Shown here: in pieces, positions 7,415 to 16,417 of the stretch | How the letters are laid out: the number at the start of each line of letters is the position of its first letter | Numbering within the stretch: the first letter of the stretch is position 1 | Source: UBA10649 sp965278965 | GTDB taxonomy: Bacteria; Actinomycetota; Actinomycetes; S36-B12 | Direction of reading: 5' to 3' | NCBI GenBank assembly: GCA_965278965.1 | Contig: OZ257127.1 | Location: forward strand, 2,480,001-2,544,000 | DNA: 64,000 nt | Notes under the pieces: generated by a model | Told to the model about the DNA's origin: nothing | The model's database searches: none | Seen by the model: the letters and a program-made list of their open reading frames with translations, nothing else | Made by a program: the position numbers and the translations under genes

Positions 7415-8844
7415 CCAATGCAAGCCCGACGTCCTCGACCCGGCTCGCTCGTGAGCAGCCGACCGCGCCCGGCTGGGTCCGCGACGCCGTCTTCTACCAG
7501 ATCTTCCCCGAGCGGTTCGCGAACGAGGACCATTCGCTGGATCCCGAGGGGGTCGAACCGTGGTCGAGCACGCCGACGCGGGCGAACTTCATGGGTGGCG
7601 ACCTCGCTGGGATCACCAGGCGCCTGGACCACGTCGCGGCGCTCGGCGCCGACGCGATCTATCTGACACCGATCTTCGAGGCGGACCGGAACCACCGCTA
7701 TGACACGGTCGACTACTTCCGGATCGACCATCGTCTGGGCGATCTCGCGGCCTTCGACCACTTCGTCTCGGAGGCGCACCGCCGCGGGATTCGCGTGGTG
7801 CTCGATGCGGTGTTCAACCACTGCGGCGAGGGCCATTGGGCCTTCCGGCATGTCATGGCCCACGGGTCCTCATCGCCGTACGCGGACTGGTTCACGGTCG
7901 AGGATTGGCCCGTCCGGCGCGAGCCAGATCCCAACTACGCGACGTGCATGGGCTGCAAGTACCTGCCGCAGCTCAACCACGCGAATCCGGAGGTGCGGGA
8001 GTACCTGTTCTCCGTCGCCCGGTTCTGGTCCGAGCGGGGAATCGACGGGTGGCGCCTCGATGTGCCCTTCCTCATCGAGCAAGGGTTCTGGCGGGAGTTC
8101 CGGGACATCGTCAAGAGCCTCGACCCGGATCTGTACATCGTGGCGGAGATCTGGGAGACGGGCGAGGAATGGCTGCGTGGCGACATTGCCGACGGGACGA
8201 TGAACTACCCCTTGCGCACCCTCATCACCGACTTCGCGGCCGGCCGGATCGACGCGAGGACGCTTGTCGAGGGGATGGATGCCCTGCGCTCGCTCACGCC
8301 GGCGTGGGCCCGTCCGTCGATGCTGAACCTCTTGGGCAGCCATGACACCGAACGGGTCTCGACCCTGCTTCAGGGGGATCGTGCCCGCCTGAAGACCGCG
8401 GTGGCGCTGCAGATGACGTCCTGCGGTGCGCCGATGGTCTACTACGGCGACGAGCTCGGGATGCAGGGCGCAAACGACCCCGGCTGCCGTGCTCCGATGG
8501 AGTGGGATCCGTCGCGCTGGGACCTGGAGCTCTACGCGTGGCATCGCCGCCTGATCGAGATCCGCCACCGACACCCCGCCCTGCGCGGGCCGGTGGACAA
8601 GCTCACCGCCCTAGACGACGACATCCTCATCCGGCACCGCGCAGGTGACCGCGAGAGTGTCTTCGTCGTGGTCAACCGGTCGGTACGTGCGGCAGAGGTC
8701 GACGTGAACCGCCTGGGTGGCTTCGACTTCGACGTCCTGGGTGAGCGCAGCCTGGCGCTCGGACCGGACCGTCGGCGCATCACCGTTCCGGCCGGGGCGA
8801 CAGTCGTCCTTGCACAGGACCCCGGATCGGTGCGGGGCCGGTGA
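7411..8844 (+). CDS. GH13 alpha-glycosidase, neopullulanase/cyclomaltodextrinase-like
   Basis: 477 aa from the GTG overlapping the permease stop. No signal peptide, so it acts in the cytoplasm on imported sugar. The catalytic (beta/alpha)8 barrel begins VFYQIFPERF. The triad is visible as nucleophile Asp217 (GWRLDVPF), acid/base Glu246 (VAEIWE) and transition-state Asp312 (GSHDTER). DGTMNYPLR and MGGDLAGI are typical of the GH13_20-like branch. The extra N-terminal beta domain found in dimeric neopullulanases is missing, so the protein is short for that subfamily. It probably cleaves maltodextrins or branched alpha-glucans into smaller units for the next enzyme. Confidence 0.85.
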   Translation: MTNASPTSSTRLAREQPTAPGWVRDAVFYQIFPERFANEDHSLDPEGVEPWSSTPTRANFMGGDLAGITRRLDHVAALGADAIYLTPIFEADRNHRYDTVDYFRIDHRLGDLAAFDHFVSEAHRRGIRVVLDAVFNHCGEGHWAFRHVMAHGSSSPYADWFTVEDWPVRREPDPNYATCMGCKYLPQLNHANPEVREYLFSVARFWSERGIDGWRLDVPFLIEQGFWREFRDIVKSLDPDLYIVAEIWETGEEWLRGDIADGTMNYPLRTLITDFAAGRIDARTLVEGMDALRSLTPAWARPSMLNLLGSHDTERVSTLLQGDRARLKTAVALQMTSCGAPMVYYGDELGMQGANDPGCRAPMEWDPSRWDLELYAWHRRLIEIRHRHPALRGPVDKLTALDDDILIRHRAGDRESVFVVVNRSVRAAEVDVNRLGGFDFDVLGERSLALGPDRRRITVPAGATVVLAQDPGSVRGR

Positions 8845-10499
8845 GCTCGCCGGCGGGTGGGGCTGCACCGAGTAGCGAGCGGCCCTGGTGGTCCGACGCG
8901 GTCACCTATCAGATCTACGTCCGCTCCTTCGCTGACGCGGACGGCGACGGGATCGGCGACCTTCCTGGGATCGTCGACCGCATCGAGCATGTCGCACGGC
9001 TCGGGGCTGACGCGATCTGGTTGAGTCCCTGCTTCCCGTCGCCATGGCGGGACGGTGGGTACGACGTAGCCGACTACTTCACGGTTGACGACGTCTACGG
9101 CGGCGACGCCGCGTTGCAGTCACTGTTGGCCGCCGCGCATTCTCGGGGCCTACGCGTGCTCCTCGACCTTGTCCCGAACCACTGCTCGGTGGACCATCCG
9201 TGGTTCGCTGAGGCGCTCGCGAGCGCGCCCGGGAGCGCGGCGCGGGCGCGGTTCCACTTCCGCGACGGTCGTGGCACTACAGGTGAGGACCCGCCGAACA
9301 ACTGGCGTTCGGAGTTCGGTGGATCGGCGTGGACGCGCGTTCCTGACCCCGATGGTGGGCCGGGCCAGTGGTACCTGCACAGCTTCGATACGAGCCAGGC
9401 GGACTTCGACTGGGACTGCGACGAGGTCCGGGAGATGTTCGACGACGTGCTGCGCCACTGGTTCGATCGCGGCGTCGACGGCTTCCGGATCGATGTCGCG
9501 TACGCGATGGTCAAGAGGGCCGGCTTGCCAGACTCGCCAGATCCCGGAGGACCGAATCCGCACGCCACGAACCAGCCCGGAGTGCTCGACATCCTGTCGC
9601 GCTGGCGCGCCGTCGCAGAGGGGGCTGCGGTCGAGCCCGCGCTCACGGGCGAGGTCTGGTTGGACGCCGAGGCCTCCCGAGACTACGTCGAGGGCGGGCG
9701 GCTTACCCAGGTCTTCACCTTCGACCTCCTGGGCCAGCCCTGGGACGCAGCGGCGTTCGGCGACTGCCTGCGATCCTCGCTGACTGTGGCGAACGACGTG
9801 GGAATGGCCTGGACGCTGAACAACCACGACGTTCACCGAGCCGTGTCGCGGTACGGCCTGGTCGACCTCGACGACGGACTTGACGACAGCACGCGTCGCC
9901 TGCGCCCCCGCGGGGTCGTCGACGTCGGACTCGGCCTGGCTCGTGCGCGTGCCGCCCTCCTGATGCTGCTCGTTCTGCCGGGAGGCATCTACCTGTACCA
10001 GGGCGAGGAGCTCGGCCTCCCAGAGGTCATGGACATGGATGACGACGCACGGCACGATCCGATCTGGCGACGGACAGAGGGCCGCGAGGTCGGACGTGAC
10101 GGCTGCCGGGTGCCGCTGCCGTGGGACCACGCCTCGGCGACCTTCGGCTTCAGCCCGTCCACGGCGACGCGGCCGGCGTGGCTGCCGCAGCCCCCGTGGT
10201 TCGCCGACTTCGCCGTCGACCTGCAGATGACAGATGCTGGTTCGACCCTTGCGCTCTACCGTCGTGCGCTGCACCTTCGGCGTCAGATCCTGGGCAGGGT
10301 CGTCGGCTTCCCGGCCGTTGTCGACGACGTCACCGCGTCTGCCATCACATTGCGCCGCGGCCCGCTGCGGTGCGTCGTCGCGTTTGAGGGGCCGTCACTG
10401 ACTCTGCCGGCCGCCTGGGGCGACGTCGTCCTCCGAAGCGACGGCGGGTGCTCGCGCCTGCTTCCGGCGGGCACGGCGGCGTGGACCTGGGCGGACTGA
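8841..10499 (+). CDS. GH13 alpha-glucosidase (exo-acting)
   Basis: 552 aa; GTG start overlapping the previous stop. The WWSDAVTYQIYVRSFADADGDGIGDLPGI opening is the signature of alpha-glucosidase, oligo-1,6-glucosidase and trehalose-type GH13 enzymes. Catalytic residues are Asp218 (GFRIDVAY), Glu271 (TGEVW) and Asp330 (NNHDVHR). Length and the calcium-like loop DADGDGIGD fit actinobacterial alpha-glucosidases of the GH13_30 kind. It lacks a signal peptide and would release glucose from maltose or isomaltose-type sugars in the cytoplasm. It is the last gene of the cassette; the right 27-bp repeat starts about 35 bases beyond its stop. Confidence 0.88.
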   Translation: MSSPAGGAAPSSERPWWSDAVTYQIYVRSFADADGDGIGDLPGIVDRIEHVARLGADAIWLSPCFPSPWRDGGYDVADYFTVDDVYGGDAALQSLLAAAHSRGLRVLLDLVPNHCSVDHPWFAEALASAPGSAARARFHFRDGRGTTGEDPPNNWRSEFGGSAWTRVPDPDGGPGQWYLHSFDTSQADFDWDCDEVREMFDDVLRHWFDRGVDGFRIDVAYAMVKRAGLPDSPDPGGPNPHATNQPGVLDILSRWRAVAEGAAVEPALTGEVWLDAEASRDYVEGGRLTQVFTFDLLGQPWDAAAFGDCLRSSLTVANDVGMAWTLNNHDVHRAVSRYGLVDLDDGLDDSTRRLRPRGVVDVGLGLARARAALLMLLVLPGGIYLYQGEELGLPEVMDMDDDARHDPIWRRTEGREVGRDGCRVPLPWDHASATFGFSPSTATRPAWLPQPPWFADFAVDLQMTDAGSTLALYRRALHLRRQILGRVVGFPAVVDDVTASAITLRRGPLRCVVAFEGPSLTLPAAWGDVVLRSDGGCSRLLPAGTAAWTWAD

Positions 10500-10531
10500 C
10501 GTTCGTGGCGGTCGGCGGTCCCGGTGCTGCC

Positions 10532-10561
10532 GGTTGCTGCCCTCGACCTGATCGGGACGTT
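10532..10561 (+). repeat. right copy of 27-bp direct repeat flanking the sugar cassette
   Basis: Bases 10535-10561 duplicate 2851-2877 exactly, including the LPST-stop codons of the PPOX gene. Here the sequence is not part of a gene. It ends 28 bases before the PAP2-family gene. Joining the two copies would place that gene directly downstream of the PPOX gene, the likely arrangement before insertion. Confidence 0.9.
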
Positions 10562-10589
10562 CGCTACCGGATCGGGTAGGAAGGCCCCC

Positions 10590-11495
10590 ATGAGTGCGTC
10601 GGCCGAGAGCGGCTACGAGGAAGCAGTCGTCACCCCGGCCGCCCGATGGTGGTCCTCGGGACTGCTCGCCGTCCTTCTCCTCGGTTGCTACGGCGGGGCC
10701 GTGCTGGACCTTGCGCCGCTGCAGAACTGGGCGATGCGGCTCGGCACGATCGTCCTCCTCGTCGGATACGTCGTGCTGTCACGCCGCGCGGCTCGGGCGT
10801 CAGGCGCGGCGCTCGTCCGCGGCCTGCCGCGCGGGGCGTGGAGCGCGATCATCGTCATCGGTGTCTACGTCGTGCTCGCGGCCGCGTACGCCCCGCTCAA
10901 CCACCCGCTGTTCGGCGCGCACTCGATGGTCAGCCACTGGGACCAGTACGTGCCGACGATCCCAGTCTTCGTCATCCCGTACCAGGGGATGTACGTCGGG
11001 ATCGTCGCGTCCCTCGGCTTCTTCGCCTACCGGCAGCTGCACCGGCAGCTGCGGACGATGGCCGCGTCGTTCGTCATCTCGATGTTCATCGCGGAGTCGA
11101 CGTTCCTGCTGTTCCAGACGCATGGCACCGCCGCGGAGCGGGACGCCGACAGCTACGGCGGCTTCTTCGGCGGGATGCTCGAGTACGTGAACGTGTCGTA
11201 CTACCACGACGACAACTACTCGACCTTCCCGAGCATGCACTGCGCCTACGCGACGCTGTTCGCGATCGCGTGGTACCGCCGCCGCCGGCCGTTGTGGTCC
11301 GGGCTTGTCATCGCGTTCTCGGTGTCGATCGTCATAGCGACGCAGGTCCTGCACGAGCACGTCCTCATGGATGCGCTCTACGGCATGCTGATCGCGGTCG
11401 TCGCCTACTCGCTCGCCTGGTTCTGGCTGGAGTACCGGCCGGCACTCGTCCTCGAACGTCGTCAGGCGCCGGCCCCACCCCACGGGATCAGGTAA
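10590..11495 (+). CDS. PAP2/inositolphosphotransferase-like membrane phosphatase
   Basis: 301 aa; the ATG at 10590 follows AGGAAGG. An N-terminal cytoplasmic stretch of about 18 residues leads into roughly six membrane helices. The PAP2-superfamily active-site motifs are STFPSMHCAY (His217) and HEHVLMDALYG (His255 or His257, Asp261), where HEH-x3-D replaces the usual SR-x5-H-x3-D. This layout resembles the inositolphosphorylceramide-synthase/PAP2-like group. It would transfer or hydrolyse a lipid-linked phosphate at the membrane. The natural lipid is unknown. It is transcribed alone, convergent with the zinc-finger gene. Confidence 0.8.
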   Translation: MSASAESGYEEAVVTPAARWWSSGLLAVLLLGCYGGAVLDLAPLQNWAMRLGTIVLLVGYVVLSRRAARASGAALVRGLPRGAWSAIIVIGVYVVLAAAYAPLNHPLFGAHSMVSHWDQYVPTIPVFVIPYQGMYVGIVASLGFFAYRQLHRQLRTMAASFVISMFIAESTFLLFQTHGTAAERDADSYGGFFGGMLEYVNVSYYHDDNYSTFPSMHCAYATLFAIAWYRRRRPLWSGLVIAFSVSIVIATQVLHEHVLMDALYGMLIAVVAYSLAWFWLEYRPALVLERRQAPAPPHGIR

Positions 11496-11520
11496 GCGCG
11501 AGCGACCTGCTGGGGTTGGT

Positions 11521-11922
11521 TCAGCCGCTGTCGGCGTCGGCGTGCCGCACGCAGGTTCGGGCGGTGGGCCGAGCCTCCAGTCGTCCGGTAGGAATCGGCT
11601 GCCGGCACACCTCGCAGATTCCGTAGCCGCCCTGCTCGAGCCGGGCGAGGGCCGCCTCGACGCGGGCCAGGTGCTCGTGGGCCGCGCGGATGAGGGCCGA
11701 CAGCTGAGACCTCTCGTAGGCGATGGTCTGACCCTCGGGGTCGTGCTCGTCATCGGCATTTGAGTCCACCGATGCGTCGAAGACGGACTCGAGATCCTTG
11801 GTCATGGTCGCCAATCGGGCAGCGACCTCGGCACGCTCCTCGCGAAGGCGCTGCGCAACGCCCTCGAGATCGAGATCCACCTGGTCGTCACGGGACACCG
11901 GGCGGTCGGACGGTTCAGCCAT
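11521..11922 (-). CDS. DksA/TraR-type zinc-finger protein
   Basis: About 133 aa from the ATG at 11922 (a GTG at 11940 would add 6 residues). A helical, charged region at residues 12-110 (EGVAQRLREERAEVAARLATM, LIRAAHEHLARVEAALARLEQGGYG) forms the coiled-coil arm. The C-terminal finger is CEVCRQPIPTGRLEARPTARTCVRH. The fourth ligand is His rather than Cys, giving a CxxC...CxxH finger. Proteins of this family bind RNA polymerase through its secondary channel or act as related factors. In actinobacteria the role is poorly defined. It converges on the PAP2 gene with only 25 bases between the stops. Confidence 0.82.
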   Translation of the reverse strand: MAEPSDRPVSRDDQVDLDLEGVAQRLREERAEVAARLATMTKDLESVFDASVDSNADDEHDPEGQTIAYERSQLSALIRAAHEHLARVEAALARLEQGGYGICEVCRQPIPTGRLEARPTARTCVRHADADSG

Positions 11923-12061
11923 CCGCCCAGCATCGTTCACGATTCAGGGCGACGGCAGGGGCGGGTACCGGTTGGACCTTGCCTGGTGGTCGGCCAGACG
12001 TCGGGCGGATACACGCCATCACGGGCGATGCCGCCGACGGACTCGTACGGGAGAATGCCGT

Positions 12062-14119
12062 GTGACCAACCGCCTCGCCGCCGCCACGAGCCCGTACCTG
12101 CTCCAGCACGCGGAGAACCCCGTCGACTGGTGGGAGTGGGGCGACGACGCCTTCGCCGAGGCCCGCCGCCGCGACGTGCCCGTGCTCGTCTCCATCGGCT
12201 ACAGCGCCTGCCACTGGTGCCACGTCATGGCGCACGAGTCGTTCGAGGACGACGCGACGGCCGCCGACGTCAACGCCGGCTTCGTCGCGATCAAGGTCGA
12301 CCGCGAGGAGCGTCCCGACATCGACGCCGTCTACATGCAGGCGACCGTCGCGCTCACGGGCCAGGGCGGCTGGCCCATGACAGTCTTCGTCGACCACGAC
12401 GGCCAGCCGTTCTTCGCCGGGACGTATTACCCGCCGCAGCCGCGCCACGGCCTGCCGTCGTTCCGGCAGCTGCTCGCCGCGATCGGAGAGGCCTGGCGCG
12501 ACCGGCGCGACGAGGTCGAGTCGGCCGGCGGGCGCATCGCCGAGGCGCTCGCGACGCAGCGGACGATCGAGCCCGGACCGGCCGCGCCGGACCGCGAGGC
12601 CGTCGACCGGGCGGTCGACCTGCTGGCCCGGGACGCCGACCTCGCGCGCGGCGGGTTCGGCGGGGCGCCGAAGTTCCCGCCGTCGATGGTGCTGGAGTTC
12701 CTGCTGCGGCACAGCGCCCTGACGGGTGACGATCGAGCGCTGCGCCTGGCCGAGCCCACTCTCGTCGCGATGGCCCGCGGCGGCATGTACGACCAGCTCG
12801 CCGGCGGGTTCGCCCGCTACAGCGTGGATGCCGACTGGGTCGTCCCGCACTTCGAGAAGATGTTGTACGACAACGCCCTCCTGCTGCGGGTCTACACACA
12901 CTGGTGGCGCGCGACGGGCGACGACCTCGCCGCGCGCGTTGTCCGCGACACCGCCGACTTCCTCCTGCGGGAGCTGCGCACGCCCGAGGGCGGCTTCGCT
13001 GCGGCGCTCGACGCCGACAGTGACGGCCGGGAGGGTGCCTTCTACGCCTGGTCGGTCGCGGAGCTTGTCGCCGTCGTCGGCCCGGATGACGGGGCCTGGG
13101 CCGCCGACCTCCTGTCCGTCACCGAGCGCGGCACGTTCGAGCACGGCCAGTCGACGCTTCAGCTGCGCACGGAACCGGACGACCCGGACCGCTGGGCGGC
13201 CGTCCGGGCTCGCCTGCTCACGGCCCGGGCCGAGCGTCCGCGCCCGGCCCGCGACGACAAGGTCGTCGCCGCCTGGAACGGCCTGGCGATCGCCGCCCTC
13301 GCCGACGCCGGCGCCCTGTTCGGCGAGCCCGCATGGGTCTCAGCCGCGGAGGACGCTGCCGACCTCCTGATCGCCGTCCATCTCGGTGCTGCCGACGACG
13401 ACCGGCTGGCGCGCACATCCCGAGACGGCCGCGCGGGCACGTCGGTCGGCGTCCTCGCCGACTACGGCGATGTTGCCGAGGGCCTCCTCGCCCTGCACCA
13501 GGCGACGGGGGAGGACGCATGGCTCGCGTTCGCCGGCATCCTCATCGACGTCGCCGTCGGCCACTTCACCGACGGCGCCGGGGGCTTCTTCGACACCGCC
13601 GACGACGCGCCGGCGCTCCTGCGCCGGCCGAAGGAGGTCAGCGACGACGCGGAGCCCGCCGGCTGGTCGGCCCTGGCCGGCGCGTGCCTCACGTACGCCG
13701 CCCTCACGGGCGTAGGGGAGCACCGGGCCGTCGCGGAGCGGGCGCTGGCAACGGCGACCCCCCTCGCCGAGCGGGCGCCGCGGGCCGCCGGGTGGGCGCT
13801 CGCGGTCGCCACGGCACTCGAGGCCGGACCCCTTGAGGTAGCGCTGGTCCTGCCGGCGTCCGCGTCGACGGTCGACGCCGACGCCTGGGTCGCCGCGGCC
13901 CGACGGGCGACCTCACCCGGCCTGGTCCTGGCGATCGGCCCCGACGGGCAGGCCGACGAGGACGCCGACCTTCGGGTGCCGCTGCTGCGCGACCGGCCCG
14001 CGCGGGAGGGCCGCCCGACCGCGTACGTGTGCCGCGGCCTCGTGTGTGACGCGCCGACGACGGACCTGGTGGCCTTCACCACACGCGTAGCCTCCCGGGG
14101 CGCCCGTGGTGCGGAGTAG
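12062..14119 (+). CDS. DUF255 thioredoxin-domain protein (YyaL/SPATA20 family)
   Basis: 685 aa from the GTG at 12062. The N-terminus has the family hallmarks NRLAAATSPYLLQHAENPVDW and a thioredoxin-like domain with SACHWCHVM (Cys-x-x-Cys), DREERPDID and GQGGWPMTVF. The large C-terminal half is an (alpha/alpha)6 barrel of the mannose-isomerase or glucosidase-like type (GGMYDQLAGGFARYSVD, VPHFEKMLYDNALL, DADSDGREGAFYAW, DKVVAAWNGLAI). It is cytoplasmic. The reaction is unknown for the whole family; a carbohydrate or nucleotide-sugar related role has been suggested from the fold. The length matches full-length homologues. Confidence 0.88.
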   Translation: MTNRLAAATSPYLLQHAENPVDWWEWGDDAFAEARRRDVPVLVSIGYSACHWCHVMAHESFEDDATAADVNAGFVAIKVDREERPDIDAVYMQATVALTGQGGWPMTVFVDHDGQPFFAGTYYPPQPRHGLPSFRQLLAAIGEAWRDRRDEVESAGGRIAEALATQRTIEPGPAAPDREAVDRAVDLLARDADLARGGFGGAPKFPPSMVLEFLLRHSALTGDDRALRLAEPTLVAMARGGMYDQLAGGFARYSVDADWVVPHFEKMLYDNALLLRVYTHWWRATGDDLAARVVRDTADFLLRELRTPEGGFAAALDADSDGREGAFYAWSVAELVAVVGPDDGAWAADLLSVTERGTFEHGQSTLQLRTEPDDPDRWAAVRARLLTARAERPRPARDDKVVAAWNGLAIAALADAGALFGEPAWVSAAEDAADLLIAVHLGAADDDRLARTSRDGRAGTSVGVLADYGDVAEGLLALHQATGEDAWLAFAGILIDVAVGHFTDGAGGFFDTADDAPALLRRPKEVSDDAEPAGWSALAGACLTYAALTGVGEHRAVAERALATATPLAERAPRAAGWALAVATALEAGPLEVALVLPASASTVDADAWVAAARRATSPGLVLAIGPDGQADEDADLRVPLLRDRPAREGRPTAYVCRGLVCDAPTTDLVAFTTRVASRGARGAE

Positions 14120-14155
14120 CCTGACGGCCGTCGGTGCGACCGGGCGGGAGTGCGC

Positions 14156-14917
14156 GTGGGACTGAGCGACCTGCTGTACGGGGTCTACGAGCGCCGCCTC
14201 GCCTCGCAGATCCCACCGGACCGCGTCCCCCGGCACGTCGGCGTCATCGTCGACGGCAACCGGCGATGGGCCAGCGAGCAGGGAGCGTCGTCGTCGGCCG
14301 GCCATCGCGCCGGGGCGTTGAAGATCGTGGAGTTCCTCGGCTGGTGCGACGAGGCCGGGGTCGAGGTCGTGACCTTGTGGCTGCTGTCCACGGACAACCT
14401 CAACCGCCCGCCCGCCGAGCTGGACGCGCTGCTGGGCATCATCGAGGACACGGTCACGGGGCTCGTCGAGCAGGGCCGCTGGCGCCTGCACCCGGTCGGG
14501 GCGCTCGACCTGCTGCCCGCCGCCACGTCCCGCATGCTCAAGGAGGCGCAGGAGACTACGGCGGACGTCGACGGTTCGCTCGTGAACGTCGCCGTGGGCT
14601 ACGGCGGTCGGCGGGAGGTCGTCGATGCCGTGCGTTCGCTGCTCACGCAAGCTGCGGCGTCGGGGATGTCGATCGACGAGCTCGCGTGCGCGCTCGAGCC
14701 TGAGCACATCGCCGAGCACCTCTACACCGAGGGTCAGCCCGATCCGGACCTCGTGATCCGCACGTCTGGGGAGCAGCGGCTGTCGGGGTTCCTGCTGTGG
14801 CAGAGCGCGCACTCGGAGTTCTACTTCTGCGAGGCGTACTGGCCGGACTTCCGGCACGTGGACTTCCTGCGTGCGCTGCGGTCCTACGCCGAGCGCGAGC
14901 GCCGCTTCGGCTCCTGA
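14156..14917 (+). CDS. uppS: cis-prenyltransferase, Rv1086-like (Z-isoprenyl diphosphate synthase)
   Basis: 253 aa. The GTG at 14156 is preferred over the GTG at 14150 because GGGAG lies 5 bases before it. The active-site Asp33 is in VIVDGNRRWA. Later motifs are LLSTDNLNR, VNVAVGYGGRREVVDAV, and the C-terminal DLVIRTSGEQRLSGFLLWQSAHSE signature for diphosphate binding. The C-terminal half reads very like Mycobacterium Rv1086, which makes (2Z,6E)-farnesyl diphosphate, so a short-chain product is likely; long-chain undecaprenyl synthesis by a second paralogue is expected elsewhere. It would feed polyprenyl-phosphate carriers for the cell wall. Its last 34 bases overlap the convergent permease gene. 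Confidence 0.88.
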   Translation: MGLSDLLYGVYERRLASQIPPDRVPRHVGVIVDGNRRWASEQGASSSAGHRAGALKIVEFLGWCDEAGVEVVTLWLLSTDNLNRPPAELDALLGIIEDTVTGLVEQGRWRLHPVGALDLLPAATSRMLKEAQETTADVDGSLVNVAVGYGGRREVVDAVRSLLTQAAASGMSIDELACALEPEHIAEHLYTEGQPDPDLVIRTSGEQRLSGFLLWQSAHSEFYFCEAYWPDFRHVDFLRALRSYAERERRFGS

Positions 14918-16167
14918 GCCGCCCGTCGTCCGTAGGCGGCCGCGAACACCACGCTGCCGACGAGCGCGCCGACCAGCACGATCCACGTCGTCGCCGGCCC
15001 GGTCCGCACCGCGTCCACCAGGAGCGCACCGAACAGCGCGACGTTGACGACCACCGCTGTCACGAGCGGCCAGGCCCGTGCGCCGGTCTGCGCGCGCACG
15101 CGCAGGTGCCCGGCGCTCACGGCCGCGTAGACCGCGAGGAACGCCAAGCTGGTCATCTGCCCCACGGCGGCGAGCGGGAAGAACAGCACGAGCGTGACGA
15201 CGACTACCGCGGACACGAGCAGGCTCACCGGCACCTGACCGCCGAGTGACCTGCCCAGGACGGCCGGCAGCTGATGGCTGCGCGCCACGTCCGCCCCGAC
15301 GCTCGATGCGGCGAAGATCGTCGCGTTCACCGCTGAGGCGGTCGCCAGAAGTGCCGCCGCCGCGATGACGACGAAGCCGGCGCGTCCGGCGATCGCCTGG
15401 CCCGCGTCCGCCAGGACGTGGCCGGAGTCCGCGACGATGCTGGTCATCGGCAGGACCATCACGACGACGCTGCTGACCACGAGGTAGATCGCGGCGACGA
15501 CGCCGAGCGCGACGAACATCGCGCGTGGCAGCTCGACGCGCGGCGCACGCATCTGGCCGGCAGCGTTCGCCACGACGCCGAAGCCCTGGTACGTCACGTA
15601 CAGCAGGGCCGCCGCGGTGATCAGCCCGAGCGACGACGACGGCGGGGCCTGCGTGAGCCGAGCCGGATCGGCGTGCCACGCCCCGACGACGACGAAGCCG
15701 ACCAGGATCATCGCCTCGATCGCGATGATCACCGTCTCGGCCCGGCCGACGAGCGACGGGCCGATCACGTTGACGGCCGCGAACAGCACGACGACACCGG
15801 CGCCGATGGCCTTGGCGGCCCACGTCGGCACGCCGTCACCGATGAGTGCCGTCGCGTACTCGGCGAACCCGGCGGCGTACAACGACGTCGCGATGAGATA
15901 CGCGAGGAACTGGAAGACGTTGGCGCTGCCGGACATGAGCCCGTTGCCGAACTCGACCCGGATGAACTGCGCGGCACCGCCAGAGCTCGGGTACCGGGAG
16001 CCGAGCCGCGCGTAGGAGTAGACCGAGAACGTGGCGGCCGCGCCGGCGACGAGGAAGGCCACGGGGAGCCACGAGCCGGCACTCGTCGCGGCGAGCCCGA
16101 GGAGCGTGTACAGGCCGGCGCCCATCATCCCGCCCACCCCGAGGGCGGCCGCGGCGGCGAGGCTCAT
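14884..16167 (-). CDS. APC-family amino acid permease
   Basis: 427 aa from the ATG at 16167. About 12 hydrophobic segments are visible. The N-terminal helix carries GVGGMMGAG, the unwound substrate-binding motif of the amino acid-polyamine-organocation superfamily. YSYARLGSRYPSSGGAAQFIRVEFG follows, typical of the family's second and third helices. The C-terminus ends in a basic tail rich in Arg. It is predicted to be a proton- or exchange-driven inner-membrane transporter for an amino acid or amine; specificity cannot be assigned. The stop lies inside the end of the cis-prenyltransferase gene, a 34-bp tail-to-tail overlap. Confidence 0.85.
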   Translation of the reverse strand: MSLAAAAALGVGGMMGAGLYTLLGLAATSAGSWLPVAFLVAGAAATFSVYSYARLGSRYPSSGGAAQFIRVEFGNGLMSGSANVFQFLAYLIATSLYAAGFAEYATALIGDGVPTWAAKAIGAGVVVLFAAVNVIGPSLVGRAETVIIAIEAMILVGFVVVGAWHADPARLTQAPPSSSLGLITAAALLYVTYQGFGVVANAAGQMRAPRVELPRAMFVALGVVAAIYLVVSSVVVMVLPMTSIVADSGHVLADAGQAIAGRAGFVVIAAAALLATASAVNATIFAASSVGADVARSHQLPAVLGRSLGGQVPVSLLVSAVVVVTLVLFFPLAAVGQMTSLAFLAVYAAVSAGHLRVRAQTGARAWPLVTAVVVNVALFGALLVDAVRTGPATTWIVLVGALVGSVVFAAAYGRRAAQEPKRRSRSA

Positions 16168-16417
16168 CGACCCGCTGTGTGAGGCCGCGGGTGCTGGAGT
16201 GGGGGTCGGCGTCGCGATCGACCGACCCTACCGGCGGCGTCGCCGCGGGCGCGCTCGTCGCTGTTCACACGATCGTCACCTAGGCGACGCCACGCGTACG
16301 GCGCGTCGGCACGCGGTCGGCCTCGCGGCGGCATAGCGTCGCGGCATCGGGCGATGCATCCGCTCGCTCGCAACCGCACCGGGTCACCGGGCAGGTGGCC
16401 CGTCTCAGGAGGCCCAC

